Below are positions 26,151-60,300 of a stretch of 64,000 nt of DNA, piece by piece (within the stretch, counting starts at the first letter, position 1; every line of letters starts with the position of its first letter). The stretch spans positions 20,020,472 to 20,084,471 of the forward strand of contig OY855914.1 in NCBI GenBank assembly GCA_963693305.1, written 5' to 3'. Both the position numbers and the translations under genes were made by a program. The DNA is from Meandrina meandrites (taxonomy: Eukaryota; Cnidaria; Anthozoa; Scleractinia; Meandrinidae). The notes beneath the pieces are model-generated. The model made no database searches. It was not told the DNA's origin and worked only from the letters and a program-made list of their open reading frames with translations.

Positions 26151-27370
26151 CCTCTGCTGACCCATGAGGTTTTTCACCTATTCCTATCTCCACACGTAGC
26201 CTTGAAGACCCATGGTCTCTCACCTATCCCCCACCTAGTCTTGGAGACCCATTGTCTCTTACCTTTCCTCTCACCCAGCCTTGGAGACCCATGGTCTCTC
26301 ACCTAACCCCCCACCTAGCCTTGGAGACCCATGGTCTCTTACCTATCCCCCCCACCTAGTCTTGGAGACCCATGGTCTCTCACCTAACCCCCCCCCCCCA
26401 CCTAGTCTTGGAGACCCATGGTCTCTCACCTAACCCCCCACCTAGTCTTGGAGACCCATGGTCTCTCACCTAACCCCCCACCTAGTCTTGGAGACCCATG
26501 GTCTCTCACCTAACCCCCCACCTAGTCTTGGAGACCCATGGTCTCTCACCTAACCCACCACCTAGTCTTGGAGACCCATGGTCTCTCACCTAACCCCCCA
26601 CCTAGTCTTGTAGACCCATGGTCTCTCATCTATCCCCCCACCTAGTCTTGGAGACCCATGGTCTCTCACCTAACCCCCTACCTAGTCTTGGAGACCCATG
26701 GTAGCTCACCTATCCCCCCACCTAGCCTTCGAGACCCATGGTCTCTTCCTTACCCCCACCCCTCAAAAGTGGGTCCCGAGCATGTAAAATAGTTTTGACC
26801 AGTTCCCTAAGTTGTGGTCATTTTCATGACGTCACTGGTTACTATAGCAACAGTTTTACCTGTTAAAAACACCCTTAATTTTCCCTTTAAGTGCTTATAA
26901 CTCAAAAACGAGTCCGGTGACCCCCATTTTTTATCATTGAATAATGATTGGCATGTTAAGATGCAACTTTTTGCAAAGTTAAAAAAATTTCTGCGGAGCA
27001 GTTTCAGAGCCACCTTAAATTTTCGAAAATTTAAGCTGGCTCTGAAACCGCTCCGCAGAAATTTTTTTAACTTTGCAAAAAGTTGCATCTTAACATGCCA
27101 ATCATTATTCAATAATAAAAAATGGGGGTCACCAGACTCGTTTTTGAGTTATAAGCACTTAAAGAGGAAATTAAGGGTGTTTTTAACAGGTAAAACTGTT
27201 GCTATAGTAACCAGTGACGTCATGAAAATGACCACAACTTATTTAGCAATAATTGGACATTTGTTTGATATCATTATTGTTGCAGCAACTGATAAAGATT
27301 TGTAGTACTGACCCATCAAAGTTTAAGAGCTGGAAAGCGCTGGAAACAGTTGCGAGCCTCCTTAAATTAT
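26151..27370 (+). repeat. Dispersed repeat with internal 40-bp minisatellite, copy 2
   Basis: 26195-26755 holds about fourteen units, mostly exactly 40 bp (CACCTAGTCTTGGAGACCCA followed by TGGTCTCTCACCTAACCCCC). The distal flank 27240-27370 matches 19070-19240 inverted. A 430-bp palindrome interrupts this copy at 26810-27239. Confidence 0.8.
26810..27239. mobile_element. Palindromic MITE, about 430 bp, with TA target site
   Basis: Arms of about 210 bp run from AGTTGTGGTCATTTTCATGA to its complement and meet at AAATTTTCGAAAATTT near 27019. TA flanks both sides. The related repeat copy at 19190-19210 lacks the insertion, giving an empty-site comparison. TA duplication suggests Tc1/mariner-type mobilisation. 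Confidence 0.82.
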
Positions 27371-27696
27371 GCCTAATTAAAACACTGACTGAAAAATCAT
27401 CATGATGAATTAATCACCAGGCACATACCTATCGTTGTGCAGGCGCTTTTTTGTGGGGGAGCATTGGATAATTTTGTTTATTTACATGTAAAGGGTTGAG
27501 ACCATCCTCCACCTCCTTGCTACTGTACTCTTCATTTAGACTCACTCCTACTCGCTGGGATGCTTTTTCCTCTCTCCCCAAGCCTCTCCTAAATTTGAAT
27601 TTGGCATGGCGCTCACCAAATCAAAAAGAAAAAGCGAGCGCTCGCTGAAGTTGCAGGCTAAATTGCAGGCTATTATTGATATTGGTATAAAAAACC
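27371..27696. other. Intergenic stretch, nothing recognised
   Basis: No open frame or repeat that can be supported. Confidence 0.35.
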
Positions 27697-27980
27697 TGGG
27701 AGGCGTGGTGGTCTTATAGATAGTGTGCTGGACTCCGGATTGGGCGGTCCGTGTTTGTGCCCTGGCCTGGATCATTGTGTTGTGTTCTTGGGCAAGACAC
27801 TTTACTCTCATAGTGCCTCTCTCCACCCAGGTGTACAAATGGGTAACGGCGAACTTACTGATGCGGGTAACTCTGTGATGGGCTAGCATGACATCTAGGG
27901 GGTAGTAGAAATACTCCTAGTCGCTCTATGCTATGGAAACCGGGATAAGTTCTGGCCTGATGGGCCACCAGGCTCATAGA
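27697..27980 (+). mobile_element. tRNA-derived SINE, copy 1
   Basis: The head is GGAGGCGTGGTGGTCTTATA with a tRNA-like box A region, followed by CTGGACTCCGG. The body TTGTGTTCTTGGGCAAGACA and tail GGGATAAG...GGCCTGATGGGCC match the inverted copy at 49922-50178. I recall this body as a conserved cnidarian SINE domain. Box B is degraded here (GTGTTTGTGCC). Confidence 0.75.
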
Positions 27981-28814
27981 TAGATAACTTTATTTTACAT
28001 GGATCGAACACTTAGCTAAGAAGCTAGTTTACAGGTTCTCCATGAAAACATATAAAATACTTGTAACAATTCTAAAATACTAAAAATTCAACTATTTACA
28101 AGAATCTATTACAATGGAATACTTGTAAAAAATACTTATAAAAAATACTTATAAAAAAGCATGCATGTAAACACGAGTGACCACATCATTTTAATATATA
28201 GTATCACAACCTGCACCTCTGATTGGTATTATCAAAATAAAGATATCAATTTTAAGACCAATTCTGAATACTTATTGTCAATCAATCAATTTACTTCATT
28301 GTACACTTTTACAGTGGCTAATACTTGTTTTTAGTTATACAGTTATACAACTACATTGTAAAAAAAACATTCAGTTACATCGATGAGGAGGCCCTTAAAA
28401 CCTCAGACTGAGCTGTGTGATGGAATAATTTTTATAATATTATTCTTTTCTTGCAGTGCAAATTTCATAAATAAGAAGTACTTGCACGTTACAAAATAAA
28501 CTTACAATCATAGTACTGGTGATATCACACGAAAGTATAAAATAAAACGAAATTATGTACACGTCCTTATGTACTCAGTATACCAAGGTAATAAAAATGT
28601 AAAACTTGGGTGAATTGCATCATGAAATTCACTCGACGAAATACTAAAATTTCTTAGCCCTGTTGACCGAAAAATGCTCGCTCGATAGCGCTAGCTGGAG
28701 TTTCTTTTTTATGTGCAGCGAAGATCGTGCTGCATGTGTACACGAAGCTTCCAGCTGCTTGACATACCTGCCTGGCCTGTGCGACGAAAACTTATTACTC
28801 AGGATTGGCAATTT
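27981..28814. other. Intergenic stretch, nothing recognised
   Basis: AT-rich, with short ACTTATAAAAAA-type direct repeats near 28130-28160. No gene content. Confidence 0.35.
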
Positions 28815-29252
28815 TAACTCTCTCGACATCAGTGAATCAGTGAGTGTTTTAAAACTCGTAATCTACGTGACTCTTACAATACCTGCGAAGATCCAGCGTA
28901 TTTTCGGTGATGCTTTTTGTGGATATGCCGCACGATTTGCCCTGCACCTTGTCCTGTGGTTGGAATTTTTGTCCTTGAGCAAAATCAAAGATGGCGAGCA
29001 ACTAGCCTTCTTGTGTCCATCCTTGTAAGAACACACGAAACTACTCCTGGTCTTGCTGCTCTCTGATTGGGCACAAAATAACAAAGGTTTTGTGGCACCA
29101 ATCAGAAGCCAGAACGACTTGGTCCGTTTGGAACTGTGTCCCAAGGGGCTCCTCTTTTCGTTCTTGACTTTTTTTTCGCCGAATATTTTTTTCGCCCGTT
29201 CCGACTTTCCCTCGCCCCCACTAACTACCCCTGGGTCTCCGAGGATGAGTAT
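28815..29252 (-). repeat. Dispersed repeat, promoter-like, copy 2
   Basis: Inverted counterpart of 15749-16195, with the same paired CCAAT-type boxes and the GGTCCGTTTGGAACTGTGTC block. The ATG (near 29007) is kept but its frame is broken early. It ends only 73 bp before the first recognised exon of the plus-strand receptor gene. Confidence 0.6.
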
Positions 29253-29325
29253 GAAAATGACTGGAGCTCATCTGAAGAAAAAACACAACACACACTGACT
29301 GTGCTTACCTGTTCAATTTTAACAG

Positions 29326-52237
<22,912 letters not shown>

Positions 52238-55200
52238 CTGGTTAGGTCGCAACTTGGGGCATGTTCACCCAACAACTTGTCGTGAGGAGCCCTTGACCCT
52301 AATTGTTTTTACCATTTGGCTTAGTTTTTATCCCCTTTTGCTGAAAGTATCGCAAATGAATTTTGCTGTTAGTTTGTTTATTTCATGTTTTTCTTTAGTG
52401 TCAGTCCTATTATATCATCCATTTAGAAATACAATAGAAATATAACAGTGGGACCAGATTTTAACAGACAAACGAAGCCGCCCTGTCGCTCTAATTCACT
52501 CGTTAAGTTTGAACATTTTTTTCCCATTGCTGATTGTATAGTACTGACCAGAAAGTGCACCTTTTTATTTTGTTGGTCACCAACTTAATTTACTTTTCCT
52601 ACAATTTGCTAGCCCAGAAATTTTTTAAACTTGTCAATAACGTTAGATTGGCAAGGACTTCTAGTTATAGTTGTCTAAGCTAAAAGAAGCGTTTTATGTG
52701 GTGTTTTTTAAGTAGCTATAGCGTGATGGCTCAGTTTGCAGAGTTATTTTTTTTTATACAACTTAAGAATTCGAACGTTAGTTAGCCGTACAGTTGAAAG
52801 AACTATGAACTACGTTCGTCTTGGTTTCGAAGCATTCTGTCCAGCGACTGTAGTGTTTGGTACCAAGACGTACTGGTGAGCGAAAATTAGACTTTCGATT
52901 CGACTCATCATATATTTAGTTTTACTCTGAATTCGAAGCACGTCGTTCGGTTCCCAAGACGTCCTTTTTTTACGCATTTTCGAAATTCAGAGGAATGTAC
53001 GTAATGGCCAGCTCAGCTCGCTCGGAGATTGACCGCGATGCGGGCGAACGTCTTTAAGTCTTTGTTCAGTTAGTTGGTATGTGCCGTCTGCGGCAAAATA
53101 CGAGATAGTGCCATGACTCTACTGATGCAAGTTTCCCCAGTAAAACACTTCTGTGGACCTTTTTGGTCAAGCCGTAGTTCTCAGTTTATGTAAACGTTGT
53201 TTTTACGCTCAAGTTAGCATTAGACTTTATTTTATACTGTGAGTTGCGAAGTTATTGCTTTCCGCTCTTTTGGGCCATTTTGAAAATTTGACTACCGATC
53301 TTAAATTCCTTGCTCCATTTTGTTTCGTCCTCTTTTTACGTATTCTTTACGAGCTTAAACCCGTTCATTCCACACAACAAAAGGCCTAGTATACAAAGAG
53401 ATTTGTTTCATGACTTTGTATTATGGGTCCTTTAAATTGGTCCTGCAACAGCTTTGGACGAAAGTATACATACGAGGATTATCCTCCTTTGTTTATATAT
53501 ACATTCAATCATTTACCTCAGTTTAGTAATTTTTTTTTTTTTATAGTTTGTAACGTTCTCTTCTAAATCCGTCAGGTTCCATAGCATTTTACTTTGTTTT
53601 TAACAACAACAAAAAAATTAAAAAATCAAAACTCAAAGAAAAAAAAAAACGTATTTACTCGCATTTATCCGATTCGTTTGCTTCTTTTGTACCTTCACTA
53701 TTATTCGCTTCTTTGTCAACGAAGGCGACCACTTGAAGGACCTTTTTTTGAAGCATTTTTAATGCAATAGTCTAGATACCTGTTCGTGGGATATAATTTT
53801 GCTTAATTTTGTTTTATAGACAAAAAATAGCCTCCTTGCTACTCTAATTCACTAGCGAATTAAATTGTAATACTTCGCTACAGTTGAAACCATGAAAAAT
53901 ACTGTGAAAACATTCTGTGCAGTCCTTTAGTCGCCAGGGTAATTGCATCCTGTTGAAAACAGCTGTTAAATTATTGTGGGAGCAAAGAAAATTCCATTCA
54001 TTTATTGTAAACAGCGTGTTTTTTTTTTTTTAACGATTGATTTGGTAAATGTTTTCAAGAAGTATTAAAACTCGTCATGATCAGTGATGTTAGATTGGCA
54101 AGGATTTAAAGTTGTAGTTATGGAAACATATTTTTGTGACGATTTAAATTAAGCGTGATTGTTTATTGTTTTTAGAGTAAACTTTCTCACGATTTTAATT
54201 AAGGCATGCTAGTTACGCAAAACTATTCATTATAAGTGTCTTATATAGTTTTGTTTCTTTTGTATTGCTTGAAAATAAAAAGGATCATTAGGTCTTAGTT
54301 TCGAAACATTCTGTCCAGCCATTACAGTGATTGGTACCAAGACGCACAGACTGCCAGTTACTTTAAGTTGAGCAAACATTGGAATGTTGGTTCGAATAAT
54401 TATTCACTCAGTTTTACTCTGGTCTACTCTGATCGATTTTTCGAAATTCGCGGCACTTTCAACGAACTTTTGCAAATTGTAACAGAATGTGTCTTTTTAC
54501 CAATCACAGCGTAGAGCGTGGACGCGATACGAGCCATCTAGTGCGTCAGTTTTACGTTTGACAGTTGTTCGGTTGACCGCAGCTGTATAGTTCAGTCAAA
54601 GCTGAAGAATAAAACGTTTGTTGATCCTAGAAAGAAACTCCATTTCTTCTGTCTCAGAATGTTACGTCAAGAGCAAACTAGATCTGTTCCTCAACAGAGT
54701 TTAAGAGCAACGCACCCGATATTGCGGAGGGCATGGGTTCGAATACCATTGTAGCTTGATCACTGCGAACATCATTCCACTCATTTCAGAGTTTAATCTG
54801 CTCGGTAATAGTGTGACAATCTGGGTTAGGGAATCGCTCTGGCAAGGGAAAAGCCCAACACGATTTCAGTAGATCGTGAGGGCGTCAACCCGGCTTCCCC
54901 GCGGGGAGGACGCAGGTTGGGTCAGTGAGGCGCCAACCGGCTAATATCGTGGACAAGAGCGCACAAAGGGGAGCACTTCTTCAAATATCAATTCCTCCTT
55001 TATACGGATATTTGCATAAAAATCAATTCTAGGAAGCTTATCACATTTAAACTGGCTTTGATAGTAATAATTTTTTTGGCTTCTACAATTTAGGTCGCCT
55101 CTATATAATTACTTCCAGTTCCCGGCAGATTAATCAGTCTCAGTTTCATCTCAAAATCTGCTCCTACGACCCTACCTTAAAAAAGGTTTAGAAATTAAGG

Positions 55201-57003
55201 GCATTTTTTTTTCGCAAAAGTGGTAAATGGGATAGATTGAATATTTCGAAAGTAGCCCAAAATCTATCTCACAATTAAAAAATGGCATTGGCACGACAAT
55301 TCCGACAGGAATCAAAATACGCATTCCCTTAATTGAGAGCCATGCGTAACATGCGTAAGAGATTACGAGAGGCAATAGTAAACTGACCTCCTTGTCCGTC
55401 TTGTTTTTGACGAAGTTGTAAACAATGCTTGTAAGCATTTTTAAATTTTCACTGGAATACCAATTTACCTCAGTAGTTAAACGCGATTTGCTTTATGCAT
55501 TTTGACGGCGGGATTACAACACGCAGAATTATTATTAGTTTTTTTTTGTGCAAATGATATTTATGTGGCACGTGTACACCACGTCATGTGCATCGGTTTC
55601 CACGGGTAAAGATTCAGCAGAAGACAAGAAAAATCATTATGTTAAAAAAAAACGTTTTTTTGTCCTTATGCTTATCCTTAGGTTTTTCTTTTTGCTTTTC
55701 TCATAAGTGTCTACCAGGCTCAGCGCGAAAAATTTAAGAACAGTGAGGCTCAGTTGTTGCCACAGTAAATTCGTTTTTGTTGTTGTTGTTTTCTGTGTAA
55801 GTATGGTATAACAAGGTGACAAAAGTCGTTCATATTTACTGCGACCTTCTAGTTATTAAACGAAACCCCCATCTCTTTCCATCCTCCCTCCCTGCTCAAT
55901 ATTCTGTTGCGACCTTTGAAGAAATATTTCACCGCAACGGATTAAATAACCGAATCCATAGCGCTCAGATAATGGATAATTGGGAGGGAAAAACCTGCGA
56001 AAGTGTGTGTTTTATTGATATGGAGAGTAAAAGTTAGTACAGCAAGCATAATATTAGCTGAAATGGTCAGTGCTACTGAATTCAGCTTTGTAAAATAGTT
56101 AACGTATAAACTAAGTAGCGAAAAATGAAATCAAGGCTTTCTTAACGGGGCTACGTCTCGGGGATTTTTTTGGATTTTCGATCTAAGATATTCTAGAGTT
56201 AGTGGCTAGCAATTTAACCCGCAAAAAACATAATCTTGAACAACTAAAAGAAGATATAACCTTTATTTGCGGAGAAAAATCAAGCGACGGCTGCAAATAT
56301 CGACTTGACTTGAAGACGTCCGGAAAAAACTTAAAAAGTTCAGCCTCAATTATTCGAATTATAACCCATTTCCATCCTAGCCACCCGCAGCCCAAAGACG
56401 CTTGTTAACAGTTTCAGTGCTCTAATGTAGCAATTGTTAATAAAAATGGCCCATTATTTTTAGGTTTCCTACTACACAAATAATATATTTTGGCTGCTAA
56501 AAAATCTGTTAAAATTCGTGACAAAGGCCCTTTAAGCTAAACACCTAAGTTCGTTTATAATGCAACGTTTTGCTCGCTTCAGATTTCTTTGTTCCATAAA
56601 TCAAATTTATATGAAACGATAGTCCTTCCTTGTGTACTTCTACAACCAGTAACGATAAAATATTATCCACGAAAGGTTATTGAAAAACTAGGTTGGTATT
56701 GTAGTGTATTATGCGGACACCCCATTTTCTCATACGATAATCGGATAACCCAAATATAGGTCCTCTGATCAAAATACGCTTTATGCAATGGTGTCGCTAT
56801 GGGTTCTACACTGAATGTCAACCCGTCAAGTGGCTTTCCACGAGAAACACGCAACAGACACAACTAAGCAACTAACAACCTCCGTTCATGTATATAGCAT
56901 GCATTTACAGTTGTTCTGATAATACTTTCTCAAGAAGTTAAGTTAAAAGAGTATAAAAGTAGTACAAAAGCTTCCGTTTAGTACAATCTAAGTGTACCCT
57001 AAG
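52238..57003. other. Convergent intergenic region between the two receptor genes
   Basis: Presumed 3' UTRs of both genes. AATAAA candidates occur at 54274-54279 (+) and, for the minus gene, at the complement of 56262-56267; neither is certain. 52470-52930 and 53815-54430 are diverged direct copies sharing CTCTAATTCACT, TTAGATTGGCAAGGA and TTGGTACCAAGACG. A tRNA-like GGGTTCGAATACC lies near 54736. No gene recognised in 54.9-57.0 kb. Confidence 0.5.
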
Positions 57004-57253
57004 CTACACCTCAGACTGATTAAAATCAAGCCTTTGGTAATTATGTCCACATATCCCTTGTGCATCATCATGCGACAGATCATTCATGTTGCCAAAACCA
57101 AGACCGCACTTCTGAAATTCACAGATTTCGATATGAAATGGATCCTTGGCCTGAGTGTTTTCAGCACCAACGTATGTTGGATTGCTATGTCCCATATCCG
57201 CGTCATCTGCCGGATATGTCCGTCTATCATGAAGCAACGTTGGCTTGCCAACA
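57004..57253 (-). CDS. Last exon: cytoplasmic tail with NPxY and C-terminal PDZ-ligand motif, stop codon
   Basis: The exon enters in phase 2 after an acceptor with a long T-run (TTTTGTAG). It encodes VGKPTLLHDRRTYP..., SNPTYVGAEN (NPxY), NYQRL (YxxL sorting type) and ends FNQSEV before TAG. The terminal QSEV and the HSNPxY block equal those of the plus-strand tail, although the sequence between has diverged. This match identified the exon. The CAT microsatellite upstream belongs to the intron. Confidence 0.85.
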
Positions 57254-57272
57254 CTACAAAAAAAAAAAAGAA

Positions 57273-57337
<65 letters not shown>

Positions 57338-60300
57338 AACAATGGTAAAAAAAAAAATAATAATCATTATTAATTTCTATAGCCCACGAAAACGACATTA
57401 AGTTTTACGACTAAAACTACTCTCTTATAGGGCTACACATTTACAGCTGTCTTAGGCGACTTTCTGCGATAAAAAGGCAAACACGGTCAAGTAATTTCCC
57501 CCTTTACCCTTATCAAGTTTCGTCGCGTAAAATCCAGCAGGTGCACTGAGTTGACCAGGTTTATACAAGTTAGGCACGGGAAGTTCTGTAACTCAATCTG
57601 TCCAAAATCGGAAAACAAAATTGTCAAAAAGTTCAGTTAAATTCCAAAAACGTAAAATCCTGTCACCGGCGTCAGTAACAAGAATACGCACTAGTACTAT
57701 AGATAGTTTATTTTGCTGTCTAACTTAACACTTTAATTGTACTTCTACTAAATAACTTACACACAGTGCTTCCGCACACAGAAGATGGTCACACTAATCA
57801 GCACAATGAACACGAAGGCTCCTGCTGCAATGGCTGAATACAGAATCGGCTTGGAGATACCGTGTTTTTCAGTGTTGGACTGGCTCGGAATTTCTAAGAG
57901 TAGATGATAAAGTTGTAATGAGTAGTAGATCGTGGTACGCGGTAGGATATCAAAAAGCAAATGTGCTTAATTGCCCGTCCCTGAATTTGCCATGCTAATT
58001 TTTCAGCACGCAACTAAATTTAAAATAAATCATTGAATCTATAGCTTTATGGGAATCTGAAAAGTTAGGTCTTTTTCCATGTTTTTTCTTGTCAAAAAAT
58101 TGACTTGCCCAAACCAATAAAAGAAATTGTTGTTTATAATGGAACAAGCAAACAAGACAATGTTTTTCAAGTGACCTTGACAATCTTTCGCCCACTTTGA
58201 TGCCGTTTCTCCAAAAGTTGTTGTCCCGGATGGGCAGGGGACACAGGATGTCTGGGCCTCTTGATCTTGGTATTGGTCTACTTTACATGCCTGGCAACCA
58301 GTAGTGTTGAAGAAATAGCCAAGTGGACAGTTTACTAAAAGAAAAATATAAAGTGAAAGTGGTAAAAGTGGTAACTGGTATTAAAAACTGAGTTCTAAGT
58401 TTAAGTCCAATGAATTTAGCTCCTGGCGCGTCAAACATGATGGGGCGAGACAATTGCTTCCATTGTACCCTGAATATAATGTTAATGCATCGCAAGTTAT
58501 TCCCCAGCATTCTGTCACCTGTCAGCTTGCTCCAAAAATTCGCTTGTATCCATTTATGTTCTTTGATGACAAACACAAAAACGTTAACACGTGCAATCGA
58601 TTCGATTAGCTCGGGAAAATGTAACCTGTTCTAAGGTTGTGAACTTTACCGGCAAGCAAGAAAAAATGGGGAATGAGGCTAGCCACAATTATGGTTCTTT
58701 CAGTTACCAATTACGTACTTAGATTATTTTCTCTAAGTACGTAGTTAACCTGCAGTAAGACACTACGTCTTTGAAACTTCTATTTTCATTCACCCTCTGT
58801 ACACACTATCTTAATTGTTATTCAGGGCTAGGGGCATTGTTATGACCTGTTATCTATTGTTTTAAGAACCAATGAAGTATCTCGTTCCGAGAGGTAGTGG
58901 GCGACCCTAAACGTGCTGGGGTGCTTTTGTGATTAAGCACAGAAGTCAATAAACCGCAATATCCAGACCTAACGTATAATTACTACCGTACATCAATTAA
59001 GACTTTGCACTTGATCTTGTCATAAATGAGTAGTAGATAATATCTCTAAATAAAGTATGAAAACATAATCACTCCTTACCACATTTCGTCCCTCTTTGAA
59101 CTTGTCCTTTATTACAAACAAAGCCGGTTAGGTGAAATACGGGCGGTTTAGACGTGTCGTATTCTATCACAACTCCGCTGATATTCATATTGAGGTCTGT
59201 TTCAAGCAAGGCCTCTAGAATGTTATTTGATAGTTGCATAGTAGTCCGGTTGAGATCAATCGACGAAGCGTTCATCGGTAATGGAACTTTTAACGCAACA
59301 TACACAGTAAGGGGAATCTTGGACTTTTGCTTGCCTTCGGCTACGTCTCTTCTCCGTCGTACTTCGGTTTTGTTGGCACCACATACAACCCTAACGTTTT
59401 CGATTGTGCATTGCCCATTGCAGCCTCCAGCCATACCAAACGGCGAATTCTTGAAAAGGTCGATGAAGTTAGCGGCGATGACTTCGTTCATATCTTCTCC
59501 GCCGCACTGGTCAACTAGATAATGGAGATTTCCATTCACCATGGCCGCCTTAGGCTTGTACGTTTCTATAATATTAAATAATACTAATTTGAAAATGATG
59601 ATGGTGATGATGATGTAGGCGGTTGTGATGGTAATTAAAATTAAATAAACGAATGAACGAACGAACGAACGGTCCGTGGGTTTCAATAGGCGGTCATTCA
59701 TTTATTTGAAAAGGCAGAATCCCACAGTTGTCAGTATTAAAAAACCTGAATCCCGATTGTACCCGTAAGGCGCGTGCAGAACGAGAGGTAATCTTCGGAT
59801 CAGGGAACGTTCAATACATTACCTGATATGAAAATCATAAAAAGAAATGTTGAGGAAACAGACTTATAAACGCGCAGGCTCTGATTGTTTTCCAAAAAAA
59901 ATACGTTTATGGGATAATGCCCTTGCTTACTCGAGCAATCTGGTAGCGCGGGCGTTTTCTTTCCAGGCACTTTGGCATTCCGCCATGTTCCGTCTGGAGC
60001 ACAGAGGTACACTGGATGTGGTTCATTGGCGAAGCCGAAACCTTCATTACAATGCACGGTGCAATACATCCCAGTTAACCACGTCTCGCATGCCTTGGCG
60101 CCATTTAGAGGTGCTGGTAGATCGGGACAGGTGTAATCTTTGCATAAAGACAAACAAGACGAACAAAAGCTATCAGTAAATATATTTTGTGATTGACCTG
60201 CTCCAGTACAAACCTAGTATCAGGTTTCCCCAGCAATCCCTTTTTTTTCCATTTATAACACAAGGCCACTACCAACTTGTTACAAGAAATCCTAGATCTC

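Noticed and set aside
26195..26755. CRISPR-like array of about fourteen 40-bp repeats
   Set aside because: Units are contiguous without unique spacers, and the DNA is eukaryotic; it is a minisatellite.
26807..27305. Two frames in opposite orientation encoding nearly the same peptide
   Set aside because: They are the two arms of a palindromic MITE; a peptide shared by opposite strands is expected there.
54690..54770. Possible tRNA gene around GGGTTCGAATACC
   Set aside because: Only a T-arm-like string is present; no complete cloverleaf could be drawn. Possibly a SINE relic.
57757..57760. Stop codon directly after the transmembrane exon of the minus gene as the true C-terminus
   Set aside because: A strong phase-2 donor precedes it, and the downstream exon matches the plus-strand tail (HSNPxY, QSEV). 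A retained-intron short form remains possible.
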